From the NCBI GenBank assembly GCA_012845835.1, contig JABAKD010000009.1:17991318-18055317 (forward strand): a stretch of DNA of 64,000 nt, written 5' to 3'. The translations under genes and the position numbers were made by a program. Below, piece after piece: positions 24,508 to 35,360 of this stretch (position 1 is its first letter; each line of letters begins with the position of its first letter). The notes under the pieces were generated by a model. That model was not told the origin of the DNA. It worked only from the letters and a program-made list of their open reading frames with translations, and did not search any database. This DNA is from Undaria pinnatifida. Taxonomy: Eukaryota > Sar > Phaeophyceae > Laminariales > Alariaceae.

Positions 24508-25904
24508 TCCAAGAGTTGGATTCAAACCGCGCTTTTAGTGTTGTACCGTACATAGAAGCACACGTTTGGACAAGAGGGTTTAGGGGAGGCTGGCCTCGTT
24601 ATCGTGTTTTGCAAGTGCTGATTATTGCGGGCGGTAGGGTCGCGTCGTCACGTCCGTTTGTGGTGTGGGACTAACCTCAGCCGACCTCCAAGATTGCGCA
24701 CAGCATGCTTCTCTCGATGACAGATAGTATTTCTAGCGGTACGTGCGATGTTTTTTATGTCATACGCACTGTGTTGCATGCCAAGGGTGGTCAAGTGTTT
24801 CAGGTTATGCTCTCTTCCCTACTCGTGTGTTCGTCCTTGAGCTCAAGAAAATCAGAACCCTTGCGTAGACGAGATGCTACCGTTCGGATGGTTTTGTTTT
24901 CGTATGCTGTGGCTTGGATCACAGGATCACAAAGGCTTGACACCATAGTTGTACGAGTGCCACAATGAAACAGCCTGCAGCACCGGCCGTGCATTCTGGC
25001 ATGGCGTAACGAGAGCCGAGTTAATATGATTATATGGTGTCTTTCAAAGCATTAAGGCCGCGAGTCTGTTTCAAAATTACTGAGGTCAAGGATGGCTCGC
25101 CCACGCTGAGCACCGCCATTATGTGGTGTGAGGGGAGTACTCGTATGATATATTACGCTGAAATCGCCCGTCGTCGGCAGGCGGAAATGACCGAATCGCT
25201 ATATTGGTGTGTGGTGATTGCCATTATTGTGTTTTTTCTTCAGAAAGCAGAATCATTATCTAAAAAGCAGTGATCCCCAGGCACCGTGCGAGAGGCCTGC
25301 AGTCCCTACGACACGGAGACAGAAGGATTTGTCGGCTGGCTTGGCGTGATGGTGCAACATATTGGTGGCATACCTTGAGCATGCGGAGTTTGTTTCGATG
25401 CCGCGTGACCTCGCTTCTGACATGGCGGGAAATCTACGTCTAAAAACAAAGCACGTGTGCCCCCTATAGTCCACTATTATTATAGTTGTACAACAGTAAG
25501 CGACAACTTGAGAATTTGGCAGTCAAGAATATCAGGCTTGAATTTTAGACGAGAAAAAGAATATGCCCTATTGAAAAAAGTGTAGGATACACCCTGCCTT
25601 ACGTCAGAATTCCAGCCTGGCCAGAAATAAGGGATTCTTGACTGGTGTCGGATATCACTACCACCACATATGGAGCACCAGAGAGTGTGTAGTGCTGATG
25701 GTGAGATACGACAGTTGATCTTCTTGGTTAATGACTGCTGAGGATCTGATGTGAAGTGTGAACGTTATGTAGATTATCAGATCTGATGACAACAGGGGTT
25801 TATACCTATCCTCTCGTAGATTATGGTATGGGGCTTCGGGGATGAAGTTAAGATCGCTTGTTTTCTTGTGTTCGGAGCTAATACAACAACTTATCTCTCG
25901 TTTA

Positions 25905-26230
25905 GCACCTTTCTTTTCTTTTCTTTTCTTTTCTCACACTTTTACTTTCCAGCTTCTGAACAAGCCGTGGTCACAGGTGTCGTCCCTTCTCCCCCCCGGT
26001 TCTTGCCTTCAATTTTTATCGCGCATAGGGTTCAGCAATCCCACTGCTCGTCGATTTTTCATCGAGTGTTGCTAACTCACGCTCTCGCGCTTTCCGCAAG
26101 TCAATTTGTGCACAAGAAAAAGTCCCAACGAATTTATACGCGTATGCACTCGGCGGGGCTCGAACTCACGAAACTGACCTATACCAGGCTCGAGGATAAC
26201 CTGATACGCCACCGGGGCGACCGGCTAGCA
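25905..26230 (-). repeat. tRNA-derived SINE-like element, copy 1
   Basis: On the minus strand it starts GCCGGTCGCCCCGGTGG and has an A-box-like region, then a B box GTGAGTTCGAGCCCC near 26150-26165, followed by a body containing CGATGAAAAATCGACGAG, CGCGATAAAAATTGAAGGC and GACGACACCTGT. The head matches 33966-34085 and the body matches 36990-37140. RNA polymerase III promoter boxes plus a shared non-tRNA body define a SINE-like family. Confidence 0.65.
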
Positions 26231-26565
26231 CCTAAATGGTGCTGACCCCCCTCTGGCCAAAGGGGGGACAACATCTAGATTCTGGTCAATAGACCTTGCC
26301 TGGCCTAGGAGTGTCTATATGCGCTAGTACTGAATGATCAAAGGTGCGTGTCGTCGAATAGCCGATTGTTTTTGCTAATCCAAAAAGCCTCCGTGTCATT
26401 CCCGGGTGGAGCACCCGCAGGCCACAAATAGTCTAAATGTTAGCTCGCCTGTGTAAAGGTGTTGGGGAAAGTCATAATTCATATGTATCGTGAAAACCAC
26501 GGAACGACTTCCTCCATAATTAAGAAAATTGAACTGTCTGAATGTTATGTATATATTACAAGGGC

Positions 26566-27490
26566 CCGACTCCGCGGGCGGCTGACGCCGCCCGCTACGC
26601 TCGCGCAAGACAAGGAAGAATGTAACTAAAAACTTGTGAAGGGGGCGGAAAGAAGAGGCCCATGATTTGGTGCGAACAGCGATTTGATAATGCCAAGAGC
26701 TGCTTGTGCAGAGCAAATTGCCTTGTTGTGCTCAGAGCTGTGTGCTTTTGTTACCGGTGTTACGTTCTGATCGGCAGTACGGGGGTAATTTGCGTTGGGG
26801 AAAAAACAGGGGGCCGTGAAAGATCAAATAAATACATGTTGAAAAAGAAAAAAGAAGAAAAATAGTGCACAACAACACGTATTATACCCGGTACTGCTCC
26901 ATGTTCGAAAGAAAGCACACAGCGCAGCACGACACAGCACCGCAGCGAAGGGCACGTCGCGTGTTCCTGGCTCCATAGCCAGACGGTTAGAGTTGTGGGA
27001 GTGGGTTTTGAGGAGCCGCATCTTCGACTCATGGTCTAGTTCGTAGAACCGGAGTTTCCGCGAATCTCCCATATTTCTGCATATGCGACTCATCAGGGTG
27101 GGCTAGTGTTAAGATACGGCCTCGAAAGGCCTGTAAGTATCCGAATTTGAGATCATTTGGATGGGTTTCGTATGATAAGGTTGGCGTTTTATGTTCGGGA
27201 AAGTTAGGATGTAGTTCGGAGGCACGTGCCTCCGATCTCAGAAGAAGCTATCCCGGACTCTGGTGGAAACGAATAAAGCTACATCTCTACGAACGAAACG
27301 AAAGTGAGTACTCTCCGAGGACCTGCTCAATTGGCAGACCTGCAGGGGGCACTCTGTGTCCCCCACCTTTAATTTAACACACGGCGCTACGCTACGCTGC
27401 TGGGCTATATATAGCCGGACTGATCTGAGCTGGGCGTGCATTGTGATCCAACAGCGTAGCACCTGATGGTATATACACACTTGGTGTAGT
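26566..27490 (+). repeat. GC-hairpin repeat family, copy 1
   Basis: It begins with a perfect hairpin, GCGGGCGGC-TGAC-GCCGCCCGC (26574-26595), then GCTCGCGCAAG, GAAGAGGCCCATGAT, TTCTGATCGGCAGTACG and CACGACACAGCACCGCA. It resumes after an insertion of about 400 bp with a TATATA stretch and CTGAGCTGGGCGTGCATTGT (about 27360-27490). Copies 2 and 3 are at 35361-35737 and 35738-36250. Confidence 0.75.
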
Positions 27491-28144
27491 AGTACCGGTA
27501 TGTACTATAAGCCTCAAGGTCTTCTCGTTGGTTCGAATCCCGGTGTCATCGGGGAAAAAAAATGATCCTCATAAAAAAATAATAGATATCAATGTGACTT
27601 TGTGGTCTTCTACTGGTAGTAGATATACTGTCCGCTTATAAGCCTGGTTTCCGTTGGTTGAATCCAGGGGTCATATGAAAAAAAAATGATCCTCATAAAA
27701 AAATTGATGTATGTAAAAAACTAGTACTGGTAGATACACCACTGCTGCTGTCACATATTGTGGTCTAGTACATAGACTGTCCGCTTATAATCCTGGTGGT
27801 CTTTGCTGGTTCGAATCCGGGTGTCATCGAAAAAAAAGTGATCCTCATGAAAATCGATATCTATTTGTCAATAAAAAAAAGAGATCGCAATGTGACTTTC
27901 TTTGTGTTCTAGTAGATAGACTGTACGCTTATAAGCCTGGTTTTCGTTGGTTGAATCCAGGTGTCATCGGGGAAAGGAAATGATCCTCTTAGAAAAATCG
28001 ATATATACTTTATATAAAAATTGAAAAACGTCAGCTGTGAGTACGACCGGTTGAATGGTTGAAACTCAACTTTGCAAGCTGCGTGGTACATCTATGTTTC
28101 GCTAATATACAGTAGTAGTAGTTGCACATAAAAAAATAGTACCG

Positions 28145-28508
28145 TGTTATAAGGCTTAGTTTGGGTAAGCTATTGGTTAACCTTTTGCAAGTGGTCAAAC
28201 GGACCAATACCTTAACAAATGGCGTCGTCGGCAGGACCATGGGTTTTGGGGGTCGTGGGTTCGAGCCCCACATCCGCCATAATAAACTTTTTCAGACTTT
28301 CCCCATGTCGAACTTGAAAAATACTCTCCCCGGGTATCCCCAGGAAATGAAACGGCTTGGATAAATGACAGGTCCGCCCGTATATCCGGCCGACCTGCTA
28401 TCCCGCCGTTTCAGGGGGGGAGAGTGTTATAAGGCTTAATTTGGGTAAGCTATTGGTTAACCTTTTGCAAGTGGTCAAACGGACTAATACCCCACTAATA
28501 CCTTAACA
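28145..28508 (+). mobile_element. TRIM-like miniature LTR element
   Basis: Direct repeats 28145-28217 (73 bp) and 28425-28508 (84 bp, with an 11-bp internal duplication) both run TGTTATAAGG...CCTTAACA, that is TG...CA. The left one is followed two bases later by TGGCGTCGTCGGCAGGACC, a good primer-binding site starting TGG, and the right one is preceded by the polypurine tract AGGGGGGGAGAG. The 207-bp interior codes for nothing but contains a perfect tRNA T-arm (GTGGG-TTCGAGC-CCCAC) followed by ATCCGCCA. No target-site duplication is evident. It sits among SINE-like units. Confidence 0.6.
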
Positions 28509-28614
28509 GTGGTCTAGTAGATATACTGTCCGTTTATAATGCTGGCCTTCGCTGGTTCGAATCCGGGTGTGTGTTTGGTGGTGGGATGGGCGATGCGATC
28601 GGTTAAAAAAACAC

Positions 28615-28810
28615 GTGTAAATCTTTTTCGATTGAGTTTTTCGACTGAAGGATCCAGTCGAAAAAAGTCGAGTTTTTCGACTGGATCCGCCAGTCGGAAT
28701 TCTCAGTCGAAAAAAGTTGAGTCGAAAAAGCCCTTTTTCGATTGCGTGAGAAAGCCCGATTTGGGCTTCAGTCGAAAAAGGCCGTTTTCAACCGACAAAT
28801 CCGACTGCAT
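28615..28810. repeat. Cluster of TTTTTCGACTG / CAGTCGAAAAA inverted motifs
   Basis: About eleven copies of TTTTTCGA(C/T)TG or its complement CAGTCGAAAAA lie in 195 bp in both orientations, so the stretch can fold into many alternative hairpins. No coding potential. Confidence 0.8.
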
Positions 28811-29034
28811 AAGAAATGGCCTCATGAAAAATCGATACCTGGTACCTGGTATTTCTTCATAAATTTTATTTTAAGAAATAAAATAGATATCAATGTGACG
28901 TTGTGGTCTTCTAGTAGATAGACTGCCCGCTTATAAGCTTGGTCTTTGGTGGTTCGAATCTGGGTGCCATCGGAAAAAAAAGTGATCCCCATAAAAAAAT
29001 CAATACATATTTGTGACAAAAATAGATAAGGTGG

Positions 29035-29135
29035 AGCAAGAAATCAAAGAGAAGCTGGACCGAAAGAGAAGCTGGACCGTTCCGCAAGTAAGCTGGACCG
29101 TCCGGCCCCGGAGATGCCAGGGATGCACCAACCGA
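29035..29135 (+). repeat. Remnant shared with 36740-36860
   Basis: GAAATCAAAGA(G/A)AAGCTGG, GGACCGTTCCGCAAGTAA and GGAGATGCCAGGGA also occur at 36750-36840. Here AAGCTGGACCG is triplicated. The other copy lies in an 86-codon open frame (36623-36883), so this may be a piece of a former element ORF. Confidence 0.5.
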
Positions 29136-29699
29136 GCGTTTTCAGCAGAAGGATGGCCAAACGTTTGTTGCATGTTCTCTACGTAGCAACTGACAGGTGC
29201 GCACTGAATCAGCTTCTTTCTGCTTCTACATGCATGCATGATACCATAACATAATAATACGCGTGATCGGAGTATCACACACAGCTCGCAAAGATGAGTT
29301 TCAACAAAATTCGATCTCACAGCAGCTGGAGTGTATTTTTATTTCTATAATACCTAGGTCCGAGGCTCGCAGACCGACTGCGTCTCTGTGTGTATAGTGA
29401 TCGTGGAGAGACTTGCTGACGGTATTTTAGGCGTGAAACACGGTGTCGCTGCCTTCGTCATTCAATTTCTCGAATGCTAGTATTATAATAACGCTGCTAC
29501 TTGTTGCTACAGACCACTCTCGTCTGGTCGATGGAATATTAGTAGTAGTACGCGATAGCACTGAACAAAGAACTTGGTAGTTAATAATTTCAGGCTCGAT
29601 CGAGTTTTAGACCAAAATAAAAACATGAAATTCCTGGTATGGACTTCTTGTCTGATTGCTGGTCGCTCACTGACCGGAGATCGTACATAAAGTAACCGT

Positions 29700-30270
29700 C
29701 ATCTGCGGACGATAGGGTCCATTCCCAGAATCACAATCCATTCACATGTATACAACTCCGACAACCCGGGGACGAACACGGATATATCACCAGGATTGAT
29801 ACCTCCCCACACAGGGTGGAAATCCCCAATGCCGCCAACCGGCCGATCTCTAATTGGCTGGAGTTTGTATATGGTAGAGCCAGCTCCACCCGGGAACGAT
29901 AGGGTTACATCCCCGGTCCAGGGGTCATTCCATATATCTAAAAATTAGACAAACGGGGGAAGAAAACCGAGTTCGCTCGGGTCGACACCACCCCCCACGG
30001 TGTGGAAACCCCAGTTTCATTGGCTAGAATCACTGATTGATTCGAGCTCCACAGCGGCCCCCCACCCTAGTAGGAGGATGATAGAGGCTCAACAACCGAT
30101 GGGGGGCAGTTCCGTCGCACTCGGGGGAGATAGAGCCCCATCCCCGGTTCAGAAATCCTCCGAATATCTACAGCCCCAGCAACGCGGGAACGATAACGAT
30201 TATCTCCCGGGTCGATATACTTCCCCACACGGCGTGTCAATCCCGACCCCATTAGCTTATTTCTCGTGAT
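29700..30270 (+). repeat. Three degenerate direct units of about 180-230 bp
   Basis: The box TCGAxAxxxCCCCACACGGxGTG, near 29795-29825, 29978-30008 and 30210-30240, recurs with AACGATA, ATCCCCGGT(T/C)CAG and GATTGGCTGG at similar offsets. The units are old, perhaps 65-70% alike. Confidence 0.55.
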
Positions 30271-31119
30271 TGGCTGGTATGCTTCGGCCCAATAAGCTCA
30301 CAAGTATTTCGACCGAGTCGGGTTTTCTCGCATACTTCTCGCACACACACGGCAAACATTTGCAATGCGAGCGCAGTTCAATCAGTTATTTGCATGATAG
30401 GCCGCGCAAAAAAGCGATTTTGAGCCTAAATCAGGTTGGCGTGCCGAGCAAACACGCACAAAATGAGGATGAGAAACACTTGAACAGCAACAACAGCACC
30501 AACGCAATATAATTGGACGAATTAGAGTCATTTGCATGCAGAATTCACGCCCCCCCGGATATAAGCACAATTAATTTCAAACAAAAATGGGGTGTTTGAA
30601 GAAAAACGACATAATAATATGTAGAACTAAGACTGGCACGACTCGAGCATAATAACCAACCGTGGAGAAAAGTCTGAAATTAGGCCAAAACAGTGCGTAT
30701 TTGACCACACTGGCTGGCATAATGGTCCAATAATCATGGAGTACTTGCTGTGCCCGAATAATCACCTTAATGTCGTTTATGCGGCACCGAAAAAAAACGC
30801 CGAAAACTCCGATTTAGTTCGCTTTTTGGGTCAGAAACCTAACTAAGCTCGCTAATATTTTCACGGGTTTTCTTGCATACTACTCGCGTAGGGCAAAAAA
30901 TTGTCACCGGCCGCAATTCGTACCAAACGCTCGACCTCGGGATGAATCTAAGCAGTTGGTGCCCAGAGCGTCACGATAAAGCCATTCGGGATCACAAGAA
31001 GAGCGGTAAAATCGTCATGTATGTCCTGGCATACTAACAGCCATATATATTGCCCACAACAGATAAGAGCAATGAGCGCCTGCTTCGGCTTGACACAGGG
31101 TGATCATAAATCGGAATAT

Positions 31120-31216
31120 AATACCCCTTTCCTTTCTTCTCTGTCTTTTCTATTCTTTTCTTTTTTTCAATTGACTTTTCTGACGTACGTGCGTATGCGT
31201 AGTGGTAGGTACTACG
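31120..31216 (-). repeat. Reverse copy of the 6151-6352 repeat
   Basis: On the minus strand CGTAGTACCTACCACTACG is followed by CATACGCAC, AAGTCAATTG and a purine tract, as at 6153-6240. Confidence 0.7.
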
Positions 31217-31620
31217 AGATATTTGTGCAGAAGATCCCTATTTTTTATGATACTGCTATATCGTCGATTGCTGTGGCGCACACGAGATACTGTCAAGAAG
31301 ATCCCCATTACTCTGTATAATCGGTTAATTCCTGGCGAACGAGATGACATTTTCGAGATCCCTATACGTTATTATACTGTCATCAATTAATCGCTGGCGC
31401 ACACGATGTATTGACCAGCAACAACAGTCAGTGGCCAGCGCACTTCTTGCAACCACACAACAAAGCGTTCGAAACACCACTACCTTGACAATCACACCTA
31501 CCTTTAGAAGTGCACCCACGTTTTGCTTCTGGGGATAAATATACATGGAACTAGTGTGGGATATTTATTATGCTGTCCTGAAAGATGGATGGCGGATCGT
31601 GGACCAATATATATACACGG

Positions 31621-31720
31621 AACGACTCTTTGGGGCGGCGATGAAAAAGACTGACAAAACATTGTTTGTTAACGACTCTTTGGGGCGGCGATGAAAAAGA
31701 CTGACAAAACACTGTTTGTC
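31621..31720 (+). repeat. Two tandem copies of a 50-bp unit
   Basis: 31621-31670 and 31671-31720 differ at one or two positions only. The unit starts AACGACTCTTTGGGGCGG. Near-identity implies a recent duplication. Confidence 0.95.
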
Positions 31721-32135
31721 GTACTGCGATTTTCAAGAGCGTCTCCGTTCGTTGTGTTTGTTTTCTATTTGTTTTATAGTCTCGCCTGTTTTGCTGTGTC
31801 CTCGTACCCGGTATACGCTGCTAGCATTTCACTTGCTTTTTACCTTGATTAATTGCGATTGTTTGGTTTACTCTGTCTCACAGTCTGTGACCACAAAATT
31901 GTAAGTTGTATCTCTCTAGGATGAAGAATCAGCACAGGCACTGGGTGTAATGATCTTGTTAGGTAGGGAACGGTCCCCCTCGAAGACAACAAACGCTCGA
32001 ATAAAAAAAGACATTGAACCTTGAAATCCGATATCGAAAAGCAACGACACAGCAGTTAGTCGTACGATGTGCTCAATACGAGGCCAAACGCTTTGAGGTA
32101 TGACCATGAAAAAAGTGTGGTGGGAACGAAATATG

Positions 32136-32812
32136 AAACCAATTTGGAAATGATGCCAACTTGGAAATAAATATTTTCCTCAAGCTATGCATATGCCAAG
32201 ATCCAAGAATAACTCGGGCGTACACCGCCCAAAAATACAAAAAATTGCGCACTTCTCGCTTGTCTCGCTCAGCCCACGCACCCGATCCCGGCCAGGTGCG
32301 GAACGGATACAGCAGGGCGAGGGGCGTTGAGCCGCCCCCCGAAGACGGCGCTCGAACGGAGCGATTTGACAGAGAAATCCCAGTTCCTAGAATCGCATAC
32401 TGAGGCCGAGACGAAAAAAAACTCCTGACCGAATCCCCGAAAACAAGAATGATCGTAATTTTTCCCCGAAAAAAAGAATGATCGTGTTACGATCATTCTC
32501 GGGGATTCGGTCAGGAGTTTATTTGGCCTCGGCCTCAGTATGCGATTCAGGAACTGGGATTTTCTGCCAAATCGCTTCGTTCGAGCGCCGTCTTCGGGGA
32601 ACGGTTCAAACGCCCCTCGCCCTGCCGTGTCCGTTCCGCACCTCGACGTAAGCGCGGATAGACGCCGAGCGAGACAAGCGAGAAGTGCGCTTTTTTTAGT
32701 ATTGTGGGCGGTGTACGCCCGAGCTATTGTTGGATCTTGGCATATATATGTAGAACTTGAACGAATAAATAAGGGACAACATTTCCCAATTGGCATCATT
32801 TCCAAATTGGTA
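32136..32812. mobile_element. Foldback element: 677-bp near-perfect long inverted repeat
   Basis: The left arm starts ACCAATTTGGAAATGATGCC and the right arm ends with its complement. The arms meet at about 32458-32484, so each is about 320 bp with a loop of roughly 25 bp. They are alike over most of their length: both hold GATCCAAGAATAA-like, GCACTTCTCGCTTGTCTCGC, AGGGCGAGGGGCGTT and ATGATCGTAA segments. A 178-codon frame on the minus strand is a by-product. A foldback/MITE-type DNA element fits best; no target-site duplication is clear. Confidence 0.75.
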
Positions 32813-32984
32813 TCTCAATTTCTTCCCGACGGTGATTTTTTCATGGCCGCCTCCAAGCGCTTGCCATATCGTAGGTACTACTGCTGTGTCTCGTTTCCTT
32901 TCGGCTCAGTGGGTATAGTGCTACGCAACCAACAAAGGATGTGTAGTGAGTACCATTCTCACGGAGATCATATTTGGTATTCAG

Positions 32985-33345
32985 GAGCGTGCGCGCGGGA
33001 GACATTATGATTTTTTTATGATAGTTGTTAGTGTTCTCCTGAGTACTACCAACTGGTGTAGTAGCACGTGGAGAGAGGATATAGCTCCGGAGATCCCTCT
33101 TACGAAGTCGGTGAGAATTAATCAACGAACTCAAAAACATATTTGGTTGGTTTTTTAGCTCAACCCAACGAGTTACTGAGTCACGTGACAGTGGGTAGTG
33201 CTATGTGTCGTGAGTTCGATTCTCCCCGACTTCACAATAATTAATTGTATTTTTCAAGCGTGCGCGCTGACGACATTATGAATGGGTATTTTGGTAGTTC
33301 AACACATTATATAGCACTACCCAATGAGCTACTGAGTCATTGAGT
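32985..33345 (+). repeat. Partial direct repeats with tRNA-like boxes
   Basis: GCGTGCGCGC followed by GACATTATGA occurs at 32990-33010 and 33260-33280, and GAGTTACTGAGTCA / GAGCTACTGAGTCA at 33170 and 33328. A B-box-like GTGAGTTCGATTCTCC lies at 33210-33225 and an A-box-like GTAGCTCAGTGGG at 33350. These look like decayed tRNA-derived units. Confidence 0.45.
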
Positions 33346-33731
33346 GATGAAGTAGCTCAGTGGGGGCAGTGCTCTAGAATTTCCCGGTCAAATAACTTTG
33401 TTCGAAGGGCGCTGTCCAACGCTTTTGTTTATCCGTCCCCTCTACCTGGTCGTGGACGCGTACAGCGTACGGGAGGTAAGAAACACATCCGAGAATCGCG
33501 GGGACGATTTTGAATTTTGGATTCCTGGGCAGTTCTTTTGCCGAGAACGGGTCAACGCGTGGCGTACTAATCGATGGCACAGCAGCAATCTATAATAATA
33601 GTAGTAGTAACAAGAGGTATCTTGTTGGCAACATGTCGCGTGCGCGAGCAATCGATGATACAGCAGTAAATAATCTGTAATAATAATAGTCGACGATAAT
33701 ATATACCTGGTAGGCTGTTTTCAAATTCCGA

Positions 33732-33826
33732 GCTTCAAGAGCAGCAGCAGTTTTGTTGTTGTTGTTGTTGTTGTAGTTCTCACATCAACTCGCATAATCA
33801 AGTCCGTGGTCACAGGACAGGCTCCA
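33732..33826 (+). repeat. Dispersed repeat with (GTT)n head, copy 2
   Basis: TTG units at 33754-33774 are followed by TCAACTCGCATAATCAAGT, CCGTGGTCACAGGACAGG and CTCCA, the same tail as at 5862-5907 with about four differences. Confidence 0.75.
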
Positions 33827-33965
33827 TCAGTAAATAATGCTGACTGACACCACAGGCAACACCTCTCTGTCTGGGTAACGCGGCGTCAACCATCGCAATA
33901 TCATACAATTCTGAGCAATGTTATCTCTATGCAAAGATAGATCCTGTTTTGTTTTATTCAATTGT

Positions 33966-34300
33966 CAGCCGGTCGCCCCGGTGGTCTAGTGGTTTTACCC
34001 TCGAATACTACAACGTTTGCTTGTCCTTGAGTTTGATTCTCACCATGATGAGCTTTGACTTTATTTGCAAAAATGCAAAAAGAAAAGGGATCAACTGCTG
34101 AGAGCGCCTAGCAGCGTGGGTAGGTACAATTCGACGCGAGTCGACGAGGAGAGAAATGCTGACTTCTTCTCGCGATAAAAATGAAGGCACGTGCCAAAGT
34201 GGGAAGGGAGGAGGAGGGCCCGCTATGTGGCCCCGGATCTGAGTTACTACTGGGAGGGAGCGCGAGAGTGGTGCGAGGATAATAAACAATGGGATGAGAA
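33966..34300 (+). repeat. tRNA-derived SINE-like element, copy 2
   Basis: It starts CAGCCGGTCGCCCCGGTGG with a clear A box (GGTCTAGTGGTT) and a degenerate B box (GAGTTTGATTCTC, about 34030-34043). The body has GTCGACGAGGAGAG, CGCGATAAAAATGAAGGC and CCCCGGATCTGAGTTAC. Related to the element at 25905-26230 (reversed). Confidence 0.6.
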
Positions 34301-35360
34301 AAAAAATAATGTTGCAAAGGTAGTCTATGTTATTACTACCACACACAGCACCCCCATCCTTTTCCGGAATTTTTTTATTTGTATATGTCCATTCTTCTAT
34401 TGACAGATTACTCATTTTTGGTGCAGTAGTAGTACATCCTGAAAGAAGATACTAGAGTGTCTGCGCCTATTTTTTTTCTCAAGTTGGACTTTCAATCGGA
34501 GATGAAAAGTACTAAACATTGACCTTTTCCGTTCTGCGCACAGTCCGAAATGAAAAAATAGTACTACCAGTAATAATATTTTAGTCTCTTGAGTAAAAAT
34601 TTCACACAGCACTGTCAGCAGTCGTCATGGTAGACACTCCGGATATTATTTATTGAGGGGACGCATCCGATTTCGACAACGTGAAAGCACCCGCGAAGCA
34701 AAGACAGCAGATACACATATCCCGCCTTCCCGAGTGAAAACAGAGAAGAAGCGCTATGCCAACCTCCCGCACGAGCAAAGCCACCCCGCATCTATCTTAG
34801 ACAACGCCGCCGCAACGTTTCCTCCTCGCCTGTGACCACGAGACCAATCAATGCGACAGCCTTCAGGTAAAAATACACAAAGCTCTTCTTCCAAAGCCTC
34901 GCCGGCTTACATGGCCCCATGTCGACGCTTGATGCAAACCGACTTTGCATCCTGTCGACTTCGAACCTCCATTGCCACGAGGACATCAGTCTCTTCATTG
35001 ATGCCAAGTCCTCTTTCGTTTCGCCTAGAGGCGAAGCAGGTTCTCAATACTCTTTCCGGTGTTTTTGTTTGATATACGCCAACTTTTACTTGGCGCATTT
35101 AACAACAGCAGTGTGTTTCGCCTATCCCTGTCTTTTCTTTGTTGTATACGTGTGACGTTTTTCTTCTGTCAAATTATGCGGAGCCCTTGTACATATTTAT
35201 GCTTTTGCGCGTGGGTGGCTGGTGCCACATCCACCACCACCACCAGTGTCTCATGTTTTAGCGAAAGTATGGTGGGGTTGAAACTGCTGTGTCACATCGG
35301 CCCAAAGGCCGACCAGTGGTCGAACAGCCCGGCCATTATCGGGTAGGGGATACAAGGGCT

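Larger units (their letters stand above)
27484..28985 (+). repeat. Cluster of six tRNA-like (SINE-type) units
   Basis: Six units of about 70 bp (27484-27552, 27601-27677, 27760-27830, 27903-27970, 28509-28572, 28901-28973) share an A-box-like GTGGTCTAGTAGATAGACTG, then TCCGCTTATAAGCCTGG, and a B box GGTTCGAATCCGGGTGTC. Most are followed by ATCGG, an A-run and TGATCCTCATAAAAAA. The presumed acceptor ends do not pair and the anticodon arm is poor, so these are not working tRNA genes. The first four form a head-to-tail array with 125-153 bp spacing. Confidence 0.75.

Noticed and set aside
28031-28273. Minus-strand frame beginning W-G-S-N-P-R-P-P
   Set aside because: This is the well-known spurious translation of a tRNA T-arm; here it reads the interior of the TRIM-like element.
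27484-28973. Functional tRNA genes
   Set aside because: A and B boxes are present, but acceptor and anticodon stems do not pair.
32269-32805. 178-codon minus-strand frame
   Set aside because: It runs through both arms of the foldback; its two halves are translations of the same DNA on opposite strands.
34650-35160. Stretch open on both strands, possible small gene
   Set aside because: Competing frames on both strands, no recognisable domain and no convincing splice sites.
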